From the NCBI RefSeq assembly GCF_000015565.1, contig NC_008786.1, positions 4,762,501-4,826,500 of the forward strand: 64,000 nucleotides of DNA. Direction: 5' to 3'. The notes beneath the pieces were generated by a model. It ran no database searches and had not been told where the DNA came from. It saw nothing but the letters and a program-made list of their open reading frames with translations. This DNA comes from Verminephrobacter eiseniae EF01-2 (lineage in GTDB: Bacteria > Pseudomonadota > Gammaproteobacteria > Burkholderiales > Burkholderiaceae_C). A program made the translations under genes and the position numbers. Positions 27,093 through 35,581 of this stretch are shown here, in pieces; position 1 is the first letter of the stretch, and the number at the start of each line of letters is the position of its first letter.

Positions 27093-27285
27093 TGCGCCGC
27101 TGCGCTGCCCCCTGCTGGCGGGGGGGCAGCGCAGACCGGAAACCCCTCCTGGCGGGGGGTGGCAAGCACCGCGCATGGACATCGCCTTTGGCGCCGCAAC
27201 ACGGCTGTGTGGCAAGGCCCCCGGACTCGTGCCAACGCACAGCCGGTGGCCCTGGCCCCGGCCCGCCTGCGTTGGCCCAGGGGGT

Positions 27286-27489
27286 CGTATCAGAATCATC
27301 TGCGTGGCCAATGCCGTCTGCGTGCTTGCCCACTGCCAGCAAAATACCGAGAAAACCAGCAACGTTGATCTGGACTTGGCTGCCAAGCGTTACCGTGGCG
27401 CGTTGAAGGAGCCAGGCCAATGAGCAATCAACGAGTTGCCAGCGTCCGGGATGCCATCGAGGACACCCCGGAAGAAGCGGAAAACATGA
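27286..27489 (+). pseudogene. Scar of an older higB-higA cassette
   Basis: 27286-27423 reads IICVANAVCV, then TEKTSNVDLDLAAKRYRGAL ending KEPGQ and TGA, the tail of a HigB-like toxin. An overlapping ATG at 27420 starts MSNQRVASVRDAIEDTPEEA and continues to MRLRSAW, the beginning of a HigA-like antitoxin, then loses homology. About 150 bases match 27874-28031 of the intact cassette closely. So a second cassette was duplicated or inserted, leaving only the toxin end and antitoxin start of the first. Confidence 0.8.
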
Positions 27490-27586
27490 GGCTGCGTTCT
27501 GCCTGGGGTCGTCTCAGAAAACGGAAAAATCGTACGCTCAGCCGGTGGGTTGTTCCATTGCTTCCTGATGCGACGTGCCAAAAAAA

Positions 27587-27602
27587 ATACAAAATTTTGT
27601 AT
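27587..27602. promoter_or_regulatory. 16-bp perfect palindrome before higB, candidate operator
   Basis: ATACAAAATTTTGTAT is a perfect palindrome ending 9 bases before the higB ATG, overlapping TATGAT (27600-27605), which could be a -10 box. HigA-type antitoxins repress their own operon by binding such palindromes. The short distance to the ATG means a very short or leaderless transcript. Confidence 0.65.
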
Positions 27603-27611
27603 GATTGCGGC

Positions 27612-27935
27612 ATGACCGATTCCAAGCCCGTCGAGTTTCGGGGCAACTCCCTTGATGACCTTCGCGCTTTTCCGCTTTCGGCCAGGCGCGAGGCAGGTCA
27701 TCAGCTCGACCAGGTACAGAGCGGACAAGAACCGGACGACTGGAAGCCCATGAACACCGTGGGCCAAGGCGTGAAGGAAATTCGGATTCGGGATGCTGCC
27801 GGGGCGTTTCGGGTCATCTACGTTGCCAAGTTCGCTGATGCCGTCTACGTGCGTCACTGTTTCAAGAAGAAGACAGAGAAAAGACCAGCAAAGTTGATCT
27901 GGACTTGGCTGCCAAGCGTTACCGTGACTTGTTGA
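27612..27935 (+). CDS. higB: HigB-type toxin, C-terminal frameshift
   Basis: Toxin of the HigB/Gp49 (RelE superfamily) type, normally a ribosome-dependent mRNA interferase. From ATG 27612: KPVEFRGNSLDDLRAFPLSA, then GQEPDDWKPMNTVGQGVKEI, then RIRDAAGAFRVIYVAKFADA and VYVRHCFKKKTEK, the family core. After TEK two extra bases (GAGAAAAGACC against GAGAAAACC in the older copy) change the frame, replacing the expected LDLAAKRYRDLLKEPGQ with another tail and stopping 17 bases before the usual stop. The core is complete (107 residues), so activity is possible but not certain. Normally it would overlap higA by four bases. Confidence 0.8.
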   Translation: MTDSKPVEFRGNSLDDLRAFPLSARREAGHQLDQVQSGQEPDDWKPMNTVGQGVKEIRIRDAAGAFRVIYVAKFADAVYVRHCFKKKTEKRPAKLIWTWLPSVTVTC

Positions 27936-27948
27936 AGGAGCCAGGCCA

Positions 27949-28230
27949 ATGAGCAACCAACGATTTGCCAGCGTCTGGGATGCCATCGAGGACACCCCGG
28001 AAGAAGCGGAAAACATGAAACTGCGCTCCGTCCTGCTGATGGCGCTGAAGAACCACCTCACTCGCACCGAGATGAGCCAAGCGCAAGCCGCCAAGCTCTT
28101 TGGCGTGACTCAGCCGCGTGTCTCAGACCTGATGCGCGGCAAGATCAACCTGTTCGGCCTCGATGCACTGGTGAACATGGCGACGGCTGCCGGGCTTCAC
28201 ATCGAAATGCGGGTGCTCGAAGTCGCCTGA
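27949..28230 (+). CDS. higA: HigA-type antitoxin, XRE family
   Basis: 93-residue helix-turn-helix antitoxin (MSNQRFASVWDAIEDTPEEA start). The XRE DNA-binding domain is SQAQAAKLFGVTQPRVSDLM (residues ~43-62), followed by GKINLFGLDALVNMATAAGL. It neutralises HigB and represses the operon, probably through the palindrome at 27587-27602. It is intact while higB is frameshifted, so it may persist as an antitoxin or a repressor only. Confidence 0.88.
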   Translation: MSNQRFASVWDAIEDTPEEAENMKLRSVLLMALKNHLTRTEMSQAQAAKLFGVTQPRVSDLMRGKINLFGLDALVNMATAAGLHIEMRVLEVA

Positions 28231-28233
28231 CCT

Positions 28234-28283
28234 TCTCGAAACTCGCCGTTCTGCTCTGCGTCGAGCGAGAACGGTTTTCGAGA
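28234..28283 (+). terminator. Long inverted repeat after higA
   Basis: TCTCGAAA (28234-28241) pairs with TTTCGAGA (28276-28283), and CCGTTCT (28246-28252) with AGAACGG (28268-28274), giving a two-part hairpin three bases after the higA stop. No U-run follows, so it may stabilise the mRNA or act as an imperfect terminator. Confidence 0.5.
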
Positions 28284-28400
28284 ACATCCAGACCGCATCG
28301 GCGCTGGGCAGCGCCACATTCTCGGCAAGACTTCTTGCAAACCTTCGTTGGCGGGAGGCGCTTGGCGTGCGATTTCTTTCCGTTTTCCGAGGCTATTCGG

Positions 28401-30134
28401 CTATTCCTTTTCGCCCCTGGCCTTGCAGCGCGCAAACATGTCCAGCGCCGGGTCGTAGGCGCTGGTTTGCACATCCATCAGGCCGAGCACCGAGTGGAAG
28501 TAGTTGTCGTGGCTGATCTGCCGCTGGCCCAGGTCGCGCTGCAGGCAGCCGGTGGCAAGGCCGGTGCGCGCCTGCATCGCGGGGGATAGCCAGGTGATCC
28601 AGGGCACATGCTTTTGCACGTCGGGGGCGATGGCGTAGGGCAGGCCGTGCAGGTACAGGTTGTTTTCGCCGAGCGATTCGCCATGGTCGGAGACATAGAT
28701 CATCGCGGCCTGGGCATGGTCCTGCGCGTGGCCCGGTGCTGCCAGCCATTGCAGCAGCGCAGCGAGAAACTGGTCGGTCTCGACGATGCTGTTGTCGTAG
28801 GCGTTGACCACCTGCTGGCGCGCGCATTCTTGCAGCGCGGCCGAGTGGCATTCGGGCATGAACTTCTTGTTCTGTGGCGCCGAGCGCTTGTAGTAGGCCG
28901 GGCCGTGGCTGCCGATCTGGTGCAGCACGACCACGGTGCCGCGCTGGCGCCGCGCGGCGGGCAGCGCGGCGATTTGGGCGGACAGGCCGTCGAGCATCGC
29001 GCGGTCCAGGCATTCGCCGTCGGGGCAGAGCGCCGGATCGGTGGCCGGGCGGGTTTGCGCGATGCGCGCGCACACGCCTTTGCAGCCGGCCTGGTTGTCC
29101 ACCCACAGCAGGGCCAGGCCCGCGTGTTGCAGCACGTCGAGCAGGTTCTCATGGTTGGCCGAGCGCCCGGCATAGCCTGCGCGCCCCAGGTGCGAGAACA
29201 TGCACGGCAGCGATGCGGCGGTGCTGGTGCCGCAAGACCAGGCGTTGCGCGCGCTGATCAGGTCTTTGCGCGCCGCGAGCAGCGCAGTGGTGTCGCGCTC
29301 GTAGCCGTTGATGCCGAAGTTCTGGCTGCGGCCGGTTTCGCCGAGCACCAGGATCAGCAGCGGCGCCTGGGTCTGGCCGGCATAGCTGGCGCCGAGCCGG
29401 GCGTCGCGCCCGAGGGGCAGCAGCACGCTGGTGTCCATGCGCAGCGGTTGGGCGGCCAGATGGCCCAGCGCGTACACGCTGTTGAGCGGGTTGATCAGGT
29501 AGCGCATCTGGCTGTGGTTGCGCATCGCGGAGGCGAAGTCCTGAAAGACCAGCAGCAGGCTGAGCAGGCCGACCGTGATCGAGCCGCCGAGCAGCAGGCT
29601 GTTGCTGCGCAGTTGGCGCAGCGCGCCCAGGCGCTGCAACGGGCGGCGGCGCAGCCACAGCAGCGGGGGCAGGGCCAGCGCCGAGACGGTCACCGCCATG
29701 CGCCCGCTGAGCAGGTCGCGGGCTTCGCGCGGGTCGGTCTGCTGCACATTGACCAGCATGCCGGCGTCGATCACGATGCCATAGGCGAGCATGAAATACG
29801 CGCCAAACGCCGCCATCAGCAGCAGCAGCACGACGGCGGGCTTGAGCGTCCAGCGCCAGGCCAGCAGGCTCAGCAGGGCGGTGTTGCCGGCCATCACGAT
29901 GAGCCAGAAGGCCAGCGCAAAGCCCCAGCCGCGCAGGCTGCCCTGCCCGGGCAGCCGGGCCACGGCCTGCCACAGCGGCAGATTGCAGGCGCTGGCCAGC
30001 CAGGCGCTGGTCAGCAGCACCACCTGGGCCGGGTGGATCGGACGGCGGCCAGAGGGGCTGGCGGGGTCGCCGGGGCGGCGTGCAAACGCGCTGCGCAGGG
30101 CCATCGGCAGCAGGCGCCGCAGGGTCGACAGCAT
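28401..30134 (-). CDS. eptA: Lipid A phosphoethanolamine transferase, EptA type
   Basis: Inner-membrane enzyme with a periplasmic sulfatase-like domain that adds phosphoethanolamine to lipid A; the family includes the MCR polymyxin-resistance enzymes. 577 residues from ATG 30134. Five hydrophobic segments occupy roughly residues 40-215, followed by LILVLGETGRSQNFGINGYE. The nucleophile threonine is in CGTSTAASLPCMFS (near residue 300). The zinc site residues appear in VSDHGESLGENNLYLHG. Cysteine pairs in QAGCKGVCARI and DPALCPDGECLDRAM match EptA disulfides. It lies 23 bases after gltA on the same strand. Confidence 0.92.
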   Translation of the reverse strand: MLSTLRRLLPMALRSAFARRPGDPASPSGRRPIHPAQVVLLTSAWLASACNLPLWQAVARLPGQGSLRGWGFALAFWLIVMAGNTALLSLLAWRWTLKPAVVLLLLMAAFGAYFMLAYGIVIDAGMLVNVQQTDPREARDLLSGRMAVTVSALALPPLLWLRRRPLQRLGALRQLRSNSLLLGGSITVGLLSLLLVFQDFASAMRNHSQMRYLINPLNSVYALGHLAAQPLRMDTSVLLPLGRDARLGASYAGQTQAPLLILVLGETGRSQNFGINGYERDTTALLAARKDLISARNAWSCGTSTAASLPCMFSHLGRAGYAGRSANHENLLDVLQHAGLALLWVDNQAGCKGVCARIAQTRPATDPALCPDGECLDRAMLDGLSAQIAALPAARRQRGTVVVLHQIGSHGPAYYKRSAPQNKKFMPECHSAALQECARQQVVNAYDNSIVETDQFLAALLQWLAAPGHAQDHAQAAMIYVSDHGESLGENNLYLHGLPYAIAPDVQKHVPWITWLSPAMQARTGLATGCLQRDLGQRQISHDNYFHSVLGLMDVQTSAYDPALDMFARCKARGEKE

Positions 30135-30157
30135 GGCCACCGGGGTGTTGCGGCGGC

Positions 30158-31468
30158 TCAGCGCTGGTCCAGCGGCGGCACGTCGCGGCGCTCGGCGCCG
30201 GTGAACAGTTGGCGTGGGCGGCCGATTTTGTACTCGGGGTCGCCGATCATTTCGTTGAGCTGCGCAATCCAGCCGACGGTGCGCGCCAGCGCAAAGACGC
30301 CGGTAAACAGCTTGACCGGGATGCCGATCGCGCGCTGCACGATGCCGGAGTAAAAATCCACGTTCGGGTAGAGCTTGCGCTGCACGAAGTAGTCGTCTTC
30401 GAGCGCGATTTTCTCCAGCGCCTTGGCCAGCTTGAACAGCGGGTCTTTTTCCAGGCCCAGTTCGGCCAGCACCTGGTTGCAGGTTTCTTGCATCAGCTTG
30501 GCGCGGGGGTCGTAGTTTTTGTACACGCGGTGGCCAAAGCCCATCAGTTTGACGCCGGAGTTTTTGTCTTTGACCTGGCGGATGAATTCGCCGATTTTCT
30601 CCACGCCGCCCTGGGCCTGGATGTCGTGCAGCATGTTCAGCGCCGCTTCGTTGGCGCCGCCATGGGCCGGGCCCCAGAGGCAGGCCACGCCGGCGGCGAT
30701 GGCCGCGAACGGGTTGGTGCCCGAGGAGCCGCACAGCCGCACGGTGGAGGTCGAGGCGTTTTGCTCATGGTCTGCGTGCAGGATGAAGATGCGGTCGAGC
30801 GCATGTTCGAGCACCGGGCTGACCTGGTAAGGCTCGCAGGGCGTGCCGAACATCATGTGCAGGAAGTTGCCGGCGTAGCTGAGCCGGTTTTGCGGGTACA
30901 TGTAGGGTTGGCCCATGCTGTATTTGTAGGCCATGGCCACCAGCGTGGGCATTTTGGCGATCAGGCGTATGGCCGAGATCTCGCGGTGTTGCGGGTTGTT
31001 GATGTCGGTGCTGTCGTGGTAGAACGATGACAGCGCGCCCACCAGGCCGGTCAGCACGGCCATCGGGTGGGCATCACGGCGAAAGCCGCGCAGGAAGAAT
31101 TGCATTTGCTCGTTGACCATGGTGTGGTTGGTCACGAGCTTGCTGAATTGCTCTTTCTGGCTGGCGGTGGGCAGGTCGGCGTAGAGCAGCAGGTGGCAGG
31201 TTTCCATGAAGTCGCAGTGCAGCGCCAGTTGCTCGATCGGGTAGCCACGGTATAGCAGTTCGCCCTTGTCGCCGTCGATGTAGGTGATGGCCGATTGGGT
31301 GGCGGCGGTCGATAAAAAACCCGGGTCGTAGGTGAACATGCCGGTTTGCGCGTACAGCTTGCGGATGTCGATCACGTCCGGGCCCATGTTGCCCTGGTAG
31401 ACCGGCAGTTCGACGCCGGGGCTGCCGTTGCTGAAGGACAGGGTGGCTTTGTTGTCAGCGAGCTTCAT
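30158..31468 (-). CDS. gltA: Citrate synthase, type II
   Basis: Condenses oxaloacetate and acetyl-CoA, first step of the TCA cycle. 436 residues from ATG 31468 ([20 protein letters not shown]). Catalytic motifs: [15 protein letters not shown] with the oxaloacetate-binding histidine, [17 protein letters not shown] with the second histidine, and [17 protein letters not shown] carrying the aspartate. Length and N-terminal domain are those of the hexameric, NADH-sensitive Gram-negative enzyme. No stop codon separates its frame from the SdhE-like sequence upstream, so a longer fused product (from 31897) is also possible. Confidence 0.95.
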   Translation of the reverse strand: MKLADNKATLSFSNGSPGVELPVYQGNMGPDVIDIRKLYAQTGMFTYDPGFLSTAATQSAITYIDGDKGELLYRGYPIEQLALHCDFMETCHLLLYADLPTASQKEQFSKLVTNHTMVNEQMQFFLRGFRRDAHPMAVLTGLVGALSSFYHDSTDINNPQHREISAIRLIAKMPTLVAMAYKYSMGQPYMYPQNRLSYAGNFLHMMFGTPCEPYQVSPVLEHALDRIFILHADHEQNASTSTVRLCGSSGTNPFAAIAAGVACLWGPAHGGANEAALNMLHDIQAQGGVEKIGEFIRQVKDKNSGVKLMGFGHRVYKNYDPRAKLMQETCNQVLAELGLEKDPLFKLAKALEKIALEDDYFVQRKLYPNVDFYSGIVQRAIGIPVKLFTGVFALARTVGWIAQLNEMIGDPEYKIGRPRQLFTGAERRDVPPLDQR

Positions 31469-31897
31469 GGTGGCGTTCACTTTCTTCGGGTTGCCGATGA
31501 TGGGGTTGCCGGGGGCTTGGTGTCGGGTCGGTCCTGCGGCCTGAGGTGGGGTCGGTCCTGCGGCTCGAAGTTGTATCAGACTTGGGGTCCGGGCTTGTAT
31601 CAGGTCGTAGGCGCTGCCGCGTTGGCGCAGCATGGCCAGCACTTCGCGCGCGGCTGGCGTGTCTTGCGCGCCCTGCGGCTCGCGCCGGGCGAGCAGCAGG
31701 TCGAGCAGGTCGTGGTCGGCCAGTTCCAGCAGCGCGCACAGGCCCTGCGCATGGCGCAGGGTCAGCGTGGCCTCATGGCGGGCGAAAAAACGGGCGATGA
31801 ACAGGTCGTTTTCGAGCAGGCCGCGCCGGCTGCGCCAGTGCAACCGGCTCAATTGGCGTCGATCAAGCAGCGGCGCAGGCGGGGGCCGGGAGGGCAT
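31469..31897 (-). CDS. sdhE: SdhE-like flavinylation factor, in frame with gltA and lacking its own stop
   Basis: From ATG 31897 the sequence reads [20 protein letters not shown] then [36 protein letters not shown], the SdhE/SDHAF2 pattern (RGxxE motif) of the factor that helps attach FAD to SdhA. The family normally stops after ~90 residues (here near [15 protein letters not shown]). Here the frame stays open through a proline/alanine/threonine linker made of short direct repeats (GGGTCGGTCCTGCGGC twice near 31525-31565) and runs into gltA. Either the stop was lost and a 579-residue fusion is made, or gltA restarts internally at 31468. No strong ribosome site for the 31897 start. Confidence 0.65.
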
Positions 31898-31999
31898 GGT
31901 GTGGCGGTCGGGGCTGCGGCAGCGCGCGGTTCAGTCGATGGCGCGCGGCGCGTGATCGGTCGGATGGCTCGGCCGTCGGATGCTGCGGCGCATGACCGG

Positions 32000-32704
32000 T
32001 CAGATGGCGCGGCGCACCATGAGTTCCTTGATCTTGCCTATGGCCTTGGTGGGGTTCAGTCCCTTGGGGCAGACGTCGACGCAGTTCATGATGGTGTGGC
32101 AGCGAAACAGGCGGTACGGGTCTTGCAGGTCGTCGAGCCGTTCGCCGGTGGCGTCGTCGCGGCTGTCGGCGATGAAGCGGTAGGCTTGCAGCAGGCCGGC
32201 GGGGCCGACGAATTTGTCGGGGTTCCACCAAAAGCTCGGGCAACTGGTCGAGCAACTGGCGCACAGGATGCATTCGTACAGGCCGTCCAGTTCGTCGCGC
32301 TCTTGCGGGCTTTGCAGGCGCTCTTTTTCGGGCAGCAGCCCGTTGTTGATCAGGTAGGGCTTGACCGAGTTGTATTGCTTGAAGAACTGGGTCATGTCCA
32401 CGATCAGGTCGCGGATCACGGGCAGCCCGGGCAGCGGCTTGAGCGTGATCGCGCCGGTCAGGGTGTTCATGTTGGTCAGGCAGGCCAGGCCGTTCTTGCC
32501 GTTGATGTTCATCGCGTCCGAGCCGCAGACGCCCTCGCGGCAGGAGCGGCGAAACGACAGCGAGGGGTCTTGCTGCTTGAGCTTGAGCAGCGCGTCGAGC
32601 AGCATGCGTTCGTGGCCGTCGAGCCCGATCTCGACGGTCTGCATGCGGGGCTTGGCGTCCTTGTCCGGGTCGTAGCGGTAGATGTGGAATGTGCGCTGTT
32701 GCAT
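32000..32704 (-). CDS. sdhB: Succinate dehydrogenase iron-sulfur subunit
   Basis: 234-residue electron-transfer subunit of complex II on the cytoplasmic face of the membrane. The [2Fe-2S] ligands are in SCREGVCGSDAMNINGKNGL plus the following cysteine. The [4Fe-4S] and [3Fe-4S] ligands are in CILCASCSTSCPSFWW and CHTIMNCVDVCPKGLNP. It starts 28 bases after the sdhA stop, and CAGGAGAGCA lies just before its ATG. Member of sdhC-sdhD-sdhA-sdhB-sdhE-gltA. Confidence 0.96.
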   Translation of the reverse strand: MQQRTFHIYRYDPDKDAKPRMQTVEIGLDGHERMLLDALLKLKQQDPSLSFRRSCREGVCGSDAMNINGKNGLACLTNMNTLTGAITLKPLPGLPVIRDLIVDMTQFFKQYNSVKPYLINNGLLPEKERLQSPQERDELDGLYECILCASCSTSCPSFWWNPDKFVGPAGLLQAYRFIADSRDDATGERLDDLQDPYRLFRCHTIMNCVDVCPKGLNPTKAIGKIKELMVRRAI

Positions 32705-32732
32705 GGCTTGTGCTCTCCTGGGGCTGCTCTGC

Positions 32733-34538
32733 TCAGAATGTCCGGACCTTCGGAGGAATGCTGTCCACCGTCAGCGGCTTGAGGTTCACCGGCTTGTAGC
32801 TGAGCCGGTTGCCGGCGCTGTGCCAGAGGCTGTGCTTGAGCCACTGCGCGTCGTTGCGGCCCAGCGGTGCGGTCGGGTGGTCGTCGGGGTGCTCGTAGTC
32901 GTGCACCGTGTGCGCGCCACGGCATTCCTTGCGGGCGGCGGCCGAGACCATGGTCGCTTGGGCGACTTCGATCAGGTTGTCCACTTCCAGCGCTTCGACA
33001 CGCGCCGTGTTGAACACCCGGGATTTGTCTTGCAGCGTGACGGCGCCCGCCTGCGCGCGCAGCGCGGCGATTTTGCGCACGCCTTCGTCCATGCCGGCCT
33101 GGGTGCGGAACACGCCGGCGTGCTGCTGCATCGCGGCGCGGATGTCGCCGGCCAGGGTCTGCGAGTAGATGCCGCCGCTGGATTGGTCGAGTTGGTTCAG
33201 CCGCTCGAGCGTGCGCTCGGCGGCATTCGCGGGCAGGGGTTTGTGCTCCCGCTGGCGCTGGTTGAACTCGACGATGTGGCGGCCAGCGGCCTTGCCGAAC
33301 ACCAGCAGGTCGAGCAGCGAATTGGTGCCCAGGCGGTTGGCGCCGTGCACGCTCACGCAGGAGCATTCGCCGACCGCGTACAGGCCGTTGACGACCTGGT
33401 TGGCCGTGCCGTCGTGGGTCACGACCTGGCCGTGGATGTTGGTCGGCACGCCGCCCATCTGGTAGTGGATGGTGGGCACCACCGGGATCGGCTCGCGGGT
33501 GATGTCGACGTTGGCGAAGTTGACGCCGATTTCGTACACCGAGGGCAGGCGCTTGTGGATGGTCTCCGCGCCCAGGTGGTCGAGCTTGAGCAGCACGTAG
33601 TCTTTGTTCGGGCCGCAGCCACGGCCTTCCTTGATTTCCTGGTCCATCGCGCGCGAGACGAAATCGCGCGGCGCCAGGTCTTTGTAGGTGGGCGCATAGC
33701 GCTCCATGAAGCGCTCGCCTTTGCTGTTGACCAGGATCGCGCCTTCGCCCCGGCAGCCTTCGGTCAGCAGCACGCCGGCGCCGGCCACGCCGGTGGGGTG
33801 GAACTGCCAGAACTCCATGTCTTGCAGCGGGACGCCGGCGCGCGCCGCCATGCCCAGGCCGTCTCCGGTGTTGATGAAGGCGTTGGTGCTGGCCGCGAAG
33901 ATGCGGCCCGCGCCGCCGGTGGCCAGCAACACGGTCTTGGCTTGCAGGATATGCAGTTCGCCGCTTTCCATTTCGAGCGCGGTGACGCCGACCACGTCGC
34001 CGTCGGCGTCGCGGATCAGGTCCAGGGCCATCCATTCGACAAAGAAGTTGGTCCTGGCCTTGAGGTTTTGCTGGTACAGCGTGTGCAGCATCGCGTGGCC
34101 GGTGCGGTCGGCCGCGGCGCAGGCGCGCTGCACGGGCTTTTCGCCGTAGTTGGCGGTGTGGCCGCCGAACGGGCGCTGGTAGATGCTGCCATCGGGGTTG
34201 CGGTCGAACGGCATGCCGAAATGCTCCAGTTCGTACACCACCTGAGGGGCTTGGCGGCACATGAACTCGATGGCGTCCTGGTCGCCGAGCCAGTCCGAGC
34301 CTTTGACGGTGTCGTAGAAGTGGTAGTGCCAGTTGTCCTCGCCCATATTGCCCAACGCGGCACCGACACCGCCTTGCGCGGCCACGGTGTGCGAGCGGGT
34401 GGGAAATACCTTGGACAGCGCGGCCACGTTCAGGCCGGCGCGCGCGAGTTCCAGCGCGGCGCGCATGCCGGAGCCGCCGGCACCGACGATGACGACATCA
34501 AACTTGCGCCGGGTGATGTGGGCTTGCGAGTAGCTCAT
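32733..34538 (-). CDS. sdhA: Succinate dehydrogenase flavoprotein subunit
   Basis: Catalytic subunit of complex II, oxidising succinate to fumarate; 601 residues from ATG 34538. The FAD-binding beta-alpha-beta is VVIVGAGGSGMRAALELA, the covalent-FAD histidine lies in PTRSHTVAAQGGVGAALGN, and active-site stretches include FHPTGVAGAGVLLTEG and GRGCGPNKDYV. The C-terminal helix (ARKECRGAHTVHDYEHPDDH) is standard. Twenty-six bases separate it from sdhD. FAD attachment would need the SdhE-like product encoded downstream. Confidence 0.97.
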   Translation of the reverse strand: MSYSQAHITRRKFDVVIVGAGGSGMRAALELARAGLNVAALSKVFPTRSHTVAAQGGVGAALGNMGEDNWHYHFYDTVKGSDWLGDQDAIEFMCRQAPQVVYELEHFGMPFDRNPDGSIYQRPFGGHTANYGEKPVQRACAAADRTGHAMLHTLYQQNLKARTNFFVEWMALDLIRDADGDVVGVTALEMESGELHILQAKTVLLATGGAGRIFAASTNAFINTGDGLGMAARAGVPLQDMEFWQFHPTGVAGAGVLLTEGCRGEGAILVNSKGERFMERYAPTYKDLAPRDFVSRAMDQEIKEGRGCGPNKDYVLLKLDHLGAETIHKRLPSVYEIGVNFANVDITREPIPVVPTIHYQMGGVPTNIHGQVVTHDGTANQVVNGLYAVGECSCVSVHGANRLGTNSLLDLLVFGKAAGRHIVEFNQRQREHKPLPANAAERTLERLNQLDQSSGGIYSQTLAGDIRAAMQQHAGVFRTQAGMDEGVRKIAALRAQAGAVTLQDKSRVFNTARVEALEVDNLIEVAQATMVSAAARKECRGAHTVHDYEHPDDHPTAPLGRNDAQWLKHSLWHSAGNRLSYKPVNLKPLTVDSIPPKVRTF

Positions 34539-34564
34539 GGTGGTAGTACCTTGCAGCGCGGGAT

Positions 34565-34933
34565 TCAAAGCCGCCACAACACCTGGATGCCCCAGCCGGC
34601 GCAGCCGACGAGCCAGACCAGCGCGCCGACCTGTAGCACCAGGCGCAGGCCCACGGGGTGGATGTAGTCCATGAGGATGTCGCGCACGCCGACCCAGGCA
34701 TGCCAGGCCAAGGCGACGATGATGGCGAAGGTCAGGGACTTCATCCACTGGCTGTGGAAGATGCCGGCCCATTGGTGGTAGCCGATGGGGCCTTTGCTGA
34801 AGATCAGCCGGGCCAGCAGCACCAGCGTGAACAGGGCCATCAGCGCGGCGGTCACGCGCTGGCAGAGCCAGTCGCGCAGACCGTAGTGGGCGCCGACGAC
34901 GATGCGCTTGGAGCCGTAATTGACGACAGACAT
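34565..34933 (-). CDS. sdhD: Succinate dehydrogenase membrane anchor SdhD
   Basis: 122-residue hydrophobic anchor subunit with three membrane helices, starting MSVVNYGSKRIVVGAHYG at 34933 after GGAGGA. GLRDWLCQRVTAALMALFT, the SQWMKSLTFAIIVALAWHAW stretch with the heme-b ligand-type histidine, and GVRDILMDYIHPVGLRL match SdhD. Together with SdhC it binds heme b and ubiquinone. Confidence 0.93.
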   Translation of the reverse strand: MSVVNYGSKRIVVGAHYGLRDWLCQRVTAALMALFTLVLLARLIFSKGPIGYHQWAGIFHSQWMKSLTFAIIVALAWHAWVGVRDILMDYIHPVGLRLVLQVGALVWLVGCAGWGIQVLWRL

Positions 34934-34977
34934 GGTGTTCCTCCTTCGTGGGGCTTTGGTGTGGTGCCTGGGTGTTT

Positions 34978-35412
34978 TCAATACATTCCGAACAGCTTGG
35001 CGCCCAGCACCAGGGTCAGGGCCAGGCTGAGCGCCAGCACGGCCAGCGCCGATCTTCTGCCGAATTCCCTGGTGGCGGCGGCGTGGTGGATGTCCAGCCA
35101 CAGATGGCGCAATCCGGCGCAAAAGTGGTGCAGAAAGGACCAGATCAGCGCCAAGGCCAGCAGTTTGAAGCACCAGCCAGGCACGACACCGGCGCCGGCC
35201 TTGAAGATGGCGGTGAACCTGGCGAACGAGATTTCAGACGACAGCGAGGTGTCGAACATCCAGACGATGAACGGCAGCAGCAAGAACATGGCCAAGCCAC
35301 TGACGCGGTGCAGGATGGAGACCCAGCCGGCCGCCGGCAAGCGGTAGGTTCTCAGGTCCTGCAAGAGGTGGAGGTTGCGAAATTCTGGCCGTTCGGGGGC
35401 GGTTTTCGTCAT
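34978..35412 (-). CDS. sdhC: Succinate dehydrogenase cytochrome b556 subunit SdhC
   Basis: 144 residues from ATG 35412 (MTKTAPERPEFRNLHLLQDL); a TTG 42 bases upstream in the same frame is a less likely start. SILHRVSGLAMFLLLPFIV is the SdhC signature (H-R-x-S-G), and HHFCAGLRHLWLDIHHA carries the second conserved histidine region. First structural gene of the complex II operon; the GntR regulator gene ends 169 bases upstream on the same strand, and that gap should hold the sdh promoter. Confidence 0.93.
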   Translation of the reverse strand: MTKTAPERPEFRNLHLLQDLRTYRLPAAGWVSILHRVSGLAMFLLLPFIVWMFDTSLSSEISFARFTAIFKAGAGVVPGWCFKLLALALIWSFLHHFCAGLRHLWLDIHHAAATREFGRRSALAVLALSLALTLVLGAKLFGMY

Positions 35413-35581
35413 GTCTGTCGCTTTCGTGGAGGTCGTTGCGTTGCCCGTTTCCAATGCAGCCGTTCCTGGGTCCGTTCCGTGGGGGCCGTTTCATCGGGGC
35501 CGGGCAAGCAGTGCGCGATTCTATTGCAACGTGGCTCAACTGGATGTCTGTACATGGGTCTGCGCGCGGGTGCCCGGCAGT

